From NCBI GenBank assembly GCA_029449235.1, contig JANATG010000007.1:2542001-2606000 (forward strand): a DNA stretch of 64,000 bases. Reading direction: 5' to 3'. Below, one piece after another: positions 55,902 to 64,000 of the stretch; position 1 is the stretch's first letter, and every line of letters begins with the position of its first letter. Position numbers and translations under genes: made by a program. Source of the stretch: Linnemannia schmuckeri (lineage: Eukaryota; Mortierellomycota; Mortierellomycetes; Mortierellales; Mortierellaceae). The notes beneath the pieces were generated by a model. It saw nothing but the letters and a program-made list of their open reading frames with translations. It made no database searches and had not been told where the DNA came from.

Positions 55902-57688
55902 TCAATACACGCACAGTCGCTCCTCCTCTCCACGTTCTGATGACAAACTCTGGCGTAACTCTTTGATCCCGTTAGGCACCATCCTTGCCATACTCAAAAT
56001 ACCTCTCAGTTTTGTGCTGTTCGCAGCCCATATCGGAAATTCTAAATCGTTGTACATCATCATTTGCAAGGTAACAAGTTTTGGCGTCAAGTAAAGGGTT
56101 TCTGGGTGGAACGTAAGGGCACATCATTCTTGCAAGTGAATGATTTGCTTATCCACGATCCAAGCTGGAAGACAAGGGACTACATCCTGATTATCGAATT
56201 TCTGCATGCGGTTGGTGAGTTGGGGCTATACCAGATTGGAGCATAATGATGTCATGTGTCGGTCGATCAGAAGGCGGGCGTGCATGCCATTCAAATAAAG
56301 TATCGTCAATGCCGGAAGGTGGATCCATCCATATCCAGTGTATATTAATGCCAGAGAGTCCCCCGAGATCCTTCGATGTCTCTACTTGAAGAGTCCTTAA
56401 TATACCGCTGATTGCAAAAGCGATATCGTCAATCTCTTCCAAAGAACATGTAATGTGCTCTCCGATCACCACAATTGCAAGCGGCATCAGGCCATGATCC
56501 ATGTACGCTAATCAAAACCCGTCCTGTGATGCCGATCCTTGTCCACTGTGCATTGCTGATGTGGCCCTCCATGCCCCGTTTCTGCACAGCACATCGGAAA
56601 CTGTCGCGATCTAATCACAACTTATCGGTAATCTACAGAGCCCGACATCTCTGGAGGAATTGTCGTCTGTTGATTGCCATATCGAACCACCTCGGCAACA
56701 TTCTTTGGGGTATGATCACTCGAATGCGGCTGAAATCAAACTTATCAAGAGGTGACAGGAATAAGAGCCGGTTGCCCTTTTGCAGGAGCGTCGGTCGGCC
56801 AGGAAGAAGAAAGCACAAAGCCAGACATAGCTCAATCTCCTCGAGGATCTTATGATAGAAAATGAGCGACTTGTGGTTGCTGAAACAGGCAGCAGACTTG
56901 AGATGTCCCTAGAACAATCGAACGTAATCCTGGACAAACATGGTTAAGGCCTGCATCGCCTTCTCCTTGCGCTCGTGAACCTCCCGCGTGGTTTTGGTAT
57001 GGGTTTTGTCGCCGATAAGTTGGTCGTAGTCATAAATCTCGTCCAGGGAGAAGCGCACGTGCTCCAGGGCTCCAAGTCGCTTGATGGCGTGGTGGTAGCG
57101 ATGAATAAGAGATACCAGGACGACCAAGGTCTGAAGCTGCTTAAGGATATGAACAGCGTTCGCCCAGGCTGTTTCCCGCTTGGGAACGATCCAGTACAGT
57201 ACCATAACACAGACTCTTCCCTGTAAATGTCCACAAAGTCCTTTTCCAGGTTGCTCAGCCCACAGAGATCTTTGAATTCCTGACTGAGGATGTACTTGGC
57301 ATCGTCTGGCCCGAGGTCGTAACCAAGCCATTTGTGACCATTATCATGGTCCGATTGGTCCAGATCAAGGTGACGAATGCGGTCGAGGTATTTTTCAATG
57401 GGGTGGGCCAGCGGTCGTAGAGGGGATGAGCCCGAAGGCGAGGTTCAATAGTTCCGGCGGGTCGGTCGCCTTAGTTTGGGAGGATAAAGTTCCGCAGAGA
57501 TGTTGGATAGCATCCAAGTCCGCAATGTGACGGAAGGGATTGGCGTAGAAATATGGCAGTATGGTGTTGGCGATGTATTTGTTTGTTTGGAGAAGCGGGA
57601 GGAGTGCAGAGAGTTTTCCCTCTTGGGAGAGTTCCTTGATGATGAAATGCAGACACTCTGCAGGCGGGCTGGACAAGGGATCCACCAT
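55902..57688 (-). pseudogene. F-box/leucine-rich family member 7, decayed
   Basis: ATG 57688 starts MVDPLSSPPAECLHFIIKEL, an F-box N-terminus followed by LLQTNKYIANTILPYFYANPF. The frame stops at 57395 and then pieces occur in other frames: GALEHVRFSLDEIYDYDQL (about 57040), LTMFVQDYVRLF (about 56940), DDIAFAISGILRTLQVE (about 56410), ALTFHPETLYLT (about 56095-56130, the family motif) and NDLEFPIWAANSTKLRG (about 56000). Many stops and frameshifts are present, and the C-terminal WxWDW and last repeats are not clearly seen, so the copy may be shortened at its end. Confidence 0.8.
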
Positions 57689-59274
57689 CGAGAGAGAGCG
57701 AAAAGTGATTGACTGGATCGAGTCGATGCGTTGCGAGAAGTTGCTGGATGATGAATAAAGTGCTTTTATTTGATGACTTTGTGTTTGGCGTTATTGTAAA
57801 AGTATAAGGTGGTGGAAAAAACAAGTCATGAGTACGGATGCATGTAGGAAAAGGAGGGAGGTAAAAGAAGAGGATGAGAGAGCGAGATGATAATGGTCTT
57901 GACTTTGGGCACTCTTTTTTCCCCTCTTTCCAACACAGAGCAAGAAGCGCGGGACTGTATTTCTAAGCCACACGCCGCCAAACCGGTCTGACTCACGTTT
58001 CTGTTTGGACTTTCCCAGCTGGCGAAACAGCTATGGATGATCAACAATTCCACTATATAGCTCCTTCCGGCATCTGAGAGACGTTGGGTGGTATGCAGTC
58101 CTTTGAAAGAAGGCCAATTGCTTGACTCGGTAAGTGAGATTAGTACCATCCCCACAATAATTATTCGTCATGAATGTTGTTTTCATGGGGAGGGTAAGCG
58201 TGTGAGAAGGAAGGCTGTAACTACAATACTCAATTGAACGTTTGAACGGCATGCCACAGGGCTCATGATTATTCACATCATATGCACACACTTCCGTAAT
58301 ACAAATAAGGGGAAAAAAAATAAGGGATGGCAAAGATACGTTACCACGATCACAACAACACTACCAAGACCGCGGTATCAAGAGCAGAAATGATCGGTCC
58401 AGTAGTAAGCGTGAAGGAAGGAAAATAAGAAATGCCAACCAGAAAGGAGAGAGTGATAGAGAGAGAGCGAATGGGAGTGAGGGAAAGGGAGAGGGAGAAG
58501 GTCAGGGGGGAGCTGGTTATCGGATGAGGAGCGATGAACGGCTGAATGATGACCAAAAGGCAGCCGAACTTTAAGCATGGCGCTTGTTTAGTACTAACGC
58601 AGCATTCCTTTGTCGTTGTTGCTGTTATTGTTGTCACTGTTTTTTTCTCATAAAAATATGATCGGATAGCCCTCATGACGCAGGGTCAGTCAGTCAGTCA
58701 GCCCTTTGAGCATACAATAAACAAATGCACAGACCACAATATTTTCCCAACTTTAATCCCCCAACAAGGCCAAATCCTTACGCCCTCGTCTTTTCCCCTT
58801 GTCATTCAGGGGCGAGAGGGGAAAGTCTCACTCTGAAGAGGAACAAGCCTTCCTTTCTCCTCGAGAGATGGATCTAGTCCATGGTCATTACAGGCAAACT
58901 CCGATGTGAATTAACGGCGTGCCTCCTTCGGTAATTCTCTCTTTCCTTTCTGCAGGAACGAAAGTACCCGTGTCTGCCTTTTTGGAGAGGTCAAGTGAGG
59001 CATTACGTGGAGTGGAGATGAGCGCATCGGCTTTGAGGAAAATCGGACATGTCGAGCCATATCCACCTTCGCCCTTGCGGTATATAAAAGATGGCTCCAT
59101 GCTCCCTTCTTTTTATCTCTCAGCAACTTCTACTTCGCTCCTCAGCCCTCTCCCCTCTAGCACGCTCACATTAAATAGGAATCCTTAGCTTTCTATCATC
59201 TCTTTTTTGTGTTCTCCAAACTCCAGTATAATCGTTACCCCTCTTCACGATCCCCTCGTGGCTACCTTCTCATA
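57689..59274. other. Intergenic upstream of the carboxylesterase
   Basis: About 1.6 kb with no supported gene. Contains a CAGT tetranucleotide run (about 58686-58701) and a TATATAAA box at 59081-59088, about 190 nt before the carboxylesterase start, the best TATA box in the window. Confidence 0.55.
59081..59088 (+). promoter_or_regulatory. TATA box of the carboxylesterase gene
   Basis: TATATAAA, about 190 nt upstream of the ATG at 59275 and just before a CT-rich leader. Position and match are good; no other element was tested. Confidence 0.65.
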
Positions 59275-61815
59275 ATGCTTTCGCTCAAATTCTGGGTCTT
59301 GGCGGTCATGCTGTTGACCGTCAGCTTCGTGTTGCACACCGATGCGGCACCTACAAGAAATGTAGAGAAGAGACTTATGCTACCCCAGGCACCAGTTGCC
59401 AGTGCCATTAACGGGGTTAGCATCCTTCTCGAGAATGACGTCGACTCTTCCAAGATCAAGTACTCCTTCCTTCTCCTGTCGCAACCTAGGGGATACTATG
59501 ATGGCATGGACTCTTGTCTCTCCTTGGGCGATGGTAACCACATTTTTGCTCTAGGGAAATGTTTTTTTATTCACATCTTGACACTCTTTTTTTCTTATTT
59601 ATATTGACAATATCTCTTCATCTCTTTTGACTAACGTGCATTAATTCTATTAGGAGGCTACATCTTTATTCCAGGAACAGCAGGCGCAACCAGCTTGATC
59701 GCCCTACTCAACAACAACTCGGTCGCTCAACAAGAGGTCTCTGGCTACTCTCAGTTCTGGGTCTACAATGGTAAGTCAAACGGAAAGAAGCAACTACTCA
59801 TCCTTATTGGATCGAGGAGGAATTAAATTACCTTTTTTCACCCCTTTCCTGCCTCTCCACATCGTCAACTGATCCCCCTTTACCCCTACTTTTTCTTTCC
59901 TCCCCTTTATCATTCTACGTAGGCGCTCCTGGAATTCTCTCCAACTGTCTTGCTGTCAACAAAATCACCGGCAAGACAGACTGGATCCCCTGCAGCACCC
60001 AGCTCCCCACAGTCTGCTTCAACAGCGTCATGCGTCGTGTTCTCCTCTTTCAAGACCTTGGCCGCCAAATCAAACTTGACACACCTATCGGTCAGCTCCA
60101 AGGCTGGCGTGACATGAACGCATTTCGCTTCTTGGGCATCCCTTATGCTGAGGCTCCTACTGGTGCACGTCGTTTCGCGGCGCCTGTTGCAAAGGCGCCT
60201 TTTACTACCACCCGTGACACGACCGAGTATGGACATATCTGTCCACAGACACCCAAGTCAAAGGGAATTGGGTCGAGTATTCTTGCGTGGCTAGAGAATT
60301 CTGCGACGGAGGATGAGGATTGTTTGAATTTGAATGTTTACACGCCCAGTCTGAAGGGTCAAGGCTTTGCGCCTCTGCCCGTCATGTTCTACATCCACGG
60401 AGGTGGATTTGCCAAGTAAGCTCTCATTCAATGTTTTATTGTTTGGGACATTGTGGTGCTTGTGTCATTGAACTAAGGAGCAAACTTTAACCCTTTTCTT
60501 GTCGGTCCTCTCATCAATGTTCAATAGCAACTCGGGTTCAGTTATTTTGTTTGAACCTGGCAATGTGGTATCTCGTGGAGGAGTAGTCGTCGTTACCATC
60601 AATTACCGCCTCGGTCTCTTTGGATGGTTCGAAGACACAAACTCTTGGTCACGATCCAACGTCCCCGGAAACCAAGCCTTCCGTGATATGATTCTCGCTC
60701 TCCAATGGGTCAAAAAGAACATTGCTTCTTTCGGAGGCGATCCGAACCGTGTCACCGTCTTTGGCGAATCTGCCGGCGCAACCAGTATCCGAGCCCTTCT
60801 CTCTGCTCCTTCCACATTTGACCTCTACCAGAGTGTCATAGGCGAGAGTGACCCCATCAACATCCCCTACCATACCCCTCAGTCTGCCGCCAAGCTGACA
60901 AATTATCTCATGGCCGCTCTTGGTTGTAATCCCGGAGATTTAGCCTGTGCGCGAGCCAAATCTGCGAACGATATCCTGGAGGCCAGTATGACGGCTGACC
61001 AACTTCAGCTCAACGACGATACATGGACGACCTTTGGACTTGTCGAGCGACCTACCACCGACGGTGATCTTATCCCAGCTGATTTTTCGACACTCGTCAA
61101 GGCAGGAAAACATAACACAAAGGCCAACATAATGTGGGGAACCACCAAGGACGAAGCCGGTCTTTATGTCCCACTATACTTCCCCAACCCAGTCCCGATC
61201 GCCAACGCTTCTGATGCACTCGGGTTGGTCTTTGACAAGAACCGGACTGCTGTTGTCATGGGCTCGCCTTATTTCACTTTACCCCCTGCCAGCACCGACG
61301 CCGTTCGTGATGCATTCACACACTTTGGTACCGATTACTATTGGCTCTGTCCTCTCCAGTACCTTAGTCGCCAGATGGCGGCACACAAACCGACCTACAA
61401 CTTTCGCTTCTCCCGTGGTCGCGATACCCCTCTGGTTGGTGGCAATTACTGCTCCTCCTCTACCGGTCGTGTTTGCCATTCTGCTGACATCCAACCCGTG
61501 TTTGCCAGTGGCGCCTCGGTACCTGGGTACAGTCAATCCGGCGACGATGCCCGGTTCGCACGCCAGGTCGTCGATCGGTTAACCACTTTCGCCAAGACTG
61601 GAAACCCCAACCCTCAACCTGATCTTGTCGGTGTGGAGAACCAGAACACAGATGTGACCAGTGTACAATGGTTGCCCTATAGTGCTACCAACCCGGTGTT
61701 GGATTTGAATGTGCAGAGCAAGATGGTGAATAACCTGGAGGCGGATGTATGTCAGTGGATGGATGATGTGTTCTTGTACGACTTTTGGATTCGTATCCCT
61801 AATAATCCCAAGTAA
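59275..61815 (+). CDS. Secreted type-B carboxylesterase/lipase with cysteine-containing lectin-like N-terminal domain
   Basis: Extracellular serine esterase of the cholinesterase-like family. Exons: 59275-59533, 59654-59770, 59923-60415 and 60528-61815, giving 718 residues. ATG 59275 starts a signal peptide (MLSLKFWVLAVMLLTVSFVL, then Ala-rich cleavage region); the ATG at 59209 would add a basic leader and was rejected. Residues about 40-130 hold a domain with four cysteines (MDSCLSLG, SQFWVYN, NCLAVNKITGK, PCSTQLPTVCFN) whose spacing and WVYN-like core resemble a C-type-lectin-like fold; this is unusual for type-B esterases, which lack it. The catalytic part has the oxyanion HGGGF (about residue 284), the nucleophile elbow FGESAGA (Ser about 370), TTKDEAGLY (acid), and VCHSADIQPVF (His). 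It may bind a surface glycan before hydrolysing esters; substrate unknown. AATAAA at 61935 follows. Confidence 0.9.
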
Positions 61816-62704
61816 ATTTTTGAAATGCTGCGCGGTCGGAGTGGACTGACTGCACATCTTGTGGCGTAGAGTGCGCATGCTGAACATTTCATGGTGCTTG
61901 CTCTCTCTTGCAGATCCTTTTTTTATGTATCGTAAATAAACCTATTTAAGCACATAGACCACCATGATTCTTCCATGTTGACAGGGGGGGCATTTGTTTT
62001 GGAGTAAGACTGAGTGTGCGTATGTCTACGTGTGTCCGTGTGTGTTGTCTCAGACCATGTCAGCGTTTTGCCAGCCCTTTGAACTAGTAAGCGAAAAGCA
62101 TGTCAAGGCTATTGGCGGAAAAAAGGTGCTCAGACCTGGAGATGATGAGTCTTGAACCCAATGCTATGCCTAAGCAAAAAAAAAGAACGGGTGACCTATG
62201 AAACGAAAATAAAAAAAGGGGGGGGGGGGGGCAAACAGAGAATAAGAGGAAGGGATCTATTTTTTTTTTCTCGCATCTCTGTTTTTGTTTTTCTCGGTCA
62301 ATGAGCGTTTTGTTTGTCTGCCAATTGGTGCAGTATTGAACGCTTATCATCTCTTTTTTCTTTTTTTGCGCTTATTTGTGTAACATCAAGAAAAAACCAT
62401 CATAGTCAGCCAAAAGAAATAAAAAGATAGAAAAGGGTAAAAGAGCGAGTCAGGGATATATGCATGCACGCATTGAGAAGCGGTGTCGGGAAGAGACAAA
62501 AAAAAATAAAACAAGTCGCAACCCCTGGACCGACCATGTCGCAAAAACGCTCCCACAGAAAGAAAGAATGAGAAGTCAACAGGAAGAGACGGGCACCTAA
62601 CTTTTTTTTGAGGGTTCATTTTTCTAGTCTTTTTTTTTCTTCGTACACATACTTTCTAGCACTTCGCTCTCTTTTTATCCTTCTTCCTCCTTTTTTCATC
62701 CTTC
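61816..62704. other. Carboxylesterase 3' region and spacer
   Basis: Polyadenylation candidate AATAAA at 61935-61940. G-run at about 62218-62231, several A/T homopolymers. A stretch at 62140-62160 resembles a tRNA T-arm on minus but folds no tRNA. No gene seen. Confidence 0.5.
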
Positions 62705-63403
62705 ATGTCCGTCCTTATAACTTTATTCACCACCCCTCTCGACCTTATCGGAGGTAGTGTCCGCCTAAACAGATGTCTGGTGGACTGCCACAATGTCCTC
62801 CGCGTGCATGGCATTAGTCGAGGACAAATGATTGTGAAAGAGACTACGACCCATGTCCCATTGAATGATTTTCGCATCAAAAATACACTGCAGAAGGTTG
62901 AGATCGCGCGGAGAGTGGCCAATATCATAATGGTATTGCACGATGTACCCGTCGGCAAGGGGTAAAAAGGTGTAATTCTTAGGGATATCAGGGCCGTAAG
63001 CATTTTGATCGACAAGAGCCAGAATGGGGAGGACAAACTAGAACCCAAGTTAACGGGATTTAAGATATACAAGAGGGATACTTAGGAGACAGGCGAATAT
63101 CTAGAAATAGATGAGCGTTACCGGATATGATGGGTCCCTGGGGCGATCCCAAGTAGTATCTACTGCAAGTCGGACGTTTATTCTTTTGGTGTTGTCATGT
63201 ATGAAATCTCAACCAGTAGAGAACCAGCAGATGGGAATCTCGTCGAGATGAAGGGCATGAGAATGCGCATCGAATACACCAACTTGATGGAGAGATGCCT
63301 CAATTGCCGTCACCACAACACAGGAGCGACGATGAATGAATTTGTCCAGGAATTATTATTGTCCATCGAGATCGCACTCATGACTGCAGATAGAGAGCCA
63401 TAG
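62705..63403 (+). pseudogene. Protein-kinase-like gene fragment with three in-frame stops
   Basis: One continuous frame of 233 codons with three stop codons in it: TAA at 62963, TAG at 63083 and TGA at 63128. The frame reads EIARRVANIIMVLHD, then VILRDIRAVSILID (position of the catalytic loop; the histidine of HRD is absent), KLTGFKIY where DFG is expected, and SIYCKSDVYSFGVVMYEIS, a clear kinase subdomain IX segment. This resembles the C-lobe of Mortierella kinase-like proteins. The missing catalytic residues suggest the ancestor may already have been a pseudokinase. The start is uncertain because upstream subdomains are absent; the first clearly similar text begins near 62750. Confidence 0.72.
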
Positions 63404-64000
63404 AAACACTATGATATACTCTTCGTCGCTATTTCCTCCCCAACATCAACAAATACTTTCTGCATGCATTCATGCCGGTGCCTTTGCCTTTACTCTCATT
63501 CATTCCTTGATATTGGATTCTACAGTCGACCTTAGGAGGTGTAACAGATTCATATAAGAGGGGATAAATAGCTTATGGCAGTCAAGCATTCATAGTGACG
63601 TTGCTTTTTTGGTCCTTGCTTTATATTTTGTGCACATGTTTAATGAGAATTGGAACCTAAGGGGTTGGTTATGCAACCTCTGCGTTAAGGAATATAGGAG
63701 TCGGAACATATAGTGAGACAGGAGAAGAGAAAAGAGGGGAAGACCGATAGAGATAGCGGAAGCCAAGGGAGAACCAGAAACGAATGCTAAAGTTATATAC
63801 ATAGTGTTTACCATGAAAATAATGAGAATGATAAAAGTGATTTATTTGTGAATCCTTCAAGTTCCAAGGGAGGAATGAGAATGAATGTCATAAAAAGTAG
63901 TTCATCTGAACACTAATGTTCAGCACTGTAGTTAACGACTATCGCCAAGGTTAAATATCTTTGGAATACTTTTTTCAGATAGAGATTTCACTCCTCCAAC
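63404..64000. other. Window end, no gene recognised
   Basis: About 600 nt of A/T-rich sequence without a supported gene or repeat. The weak frames on minus have no domain. Confidence 0.4.

Noticed and set aside
62130..62165. Minus-strand GGGTTCAAGAC resembling a tRNA T-arm near a T-run
   Set aside because: The five-base stem does not pair and no acceptor or anticodon arm is visible.
1..64000. CRISPR array or bacterial-type operon
   Set aside because: No spaced direct repeats of CRISPR type, and the genes have spliceosomal introns.

Overview
The window looks like nuclear DNA of an early-diverging filamentous fungus, most likely of the Mortierella/Linnemannia group (Mortierellomycotina). The reasons are: many short spliceosomal introns with GTAAGT-type donors, often within 100 to 250 nt; pyrimidine-rich leaders before start codons; a Crinkler-type (CRN) P-loop gene; a multi-copy F-box/leucine-rich protein family; and relics of WD40-repeat and kinase-like genes of the kind expanded in that group. 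The lineage is inferred from family recognition and was not tested by a search. I saw no bacterial operon, CRISPR array, tRNA, rRNA or intact transposon.

Layout. 1-4.9 kb: a steryl-ester-hydrolase-like lipase (C-terminus off the window) and an NCS2 xanthine/urate-type permease, both on minus. 4.9-12 kb: gene-poor, with a decayed Crinkler NTPase gene at 6.9-9.2 kb. 12-24 kb: two closely related cytochrome P450 genes on plus flank a divergent pair of F-box genes, one nearly intact on minus and one dead on plus. 27-35 kb: the urea transporter DUR3 and the trehalose-6-phosphate phosphatase TPS2, then a broken WD40-repeat fragment. 36-43 kb: a housekeeping block with ribosomal protein eL36, the mitochondrial phosphate carrier MIR1, a voltage-gated proton channel (Hv1) and the rRNA-processing PIN protein FCF1. 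43-58 kb: an accessory block with five more F-box members (two intact, three broken), a WD40 relic and an internally deleted Crinkler relic. 59-62 kb: a secreted type-B carboxylesterase with a cysteine-containing lectin-like N-terminus. 62.7-63.4 kb: a dead kinase-like gene.

How the parts relate. The core genes cover nutrient uptake and homeostasis (purine and urea uptake, phosphate import into mitochondria, proton conductance, trehalose synthesis, steryl ester and fatty-chain metabolism) and ribosome production. Between them lies a birth-and-death zone of repeat-protein and effector-like families. All seven F-box copies keep recognisable versions of the same two internal motifs, even where their frames are destroyed. 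The most interesting items are the F-box array with its diagnostic motifs, an 11-nt microexon carrying the P450 ExxR motif in both paralogues, the lectin-like/esterase fusion, the two Crinkler relics with matching flanks, and an FCF1 first coding exon that is only the ATG.
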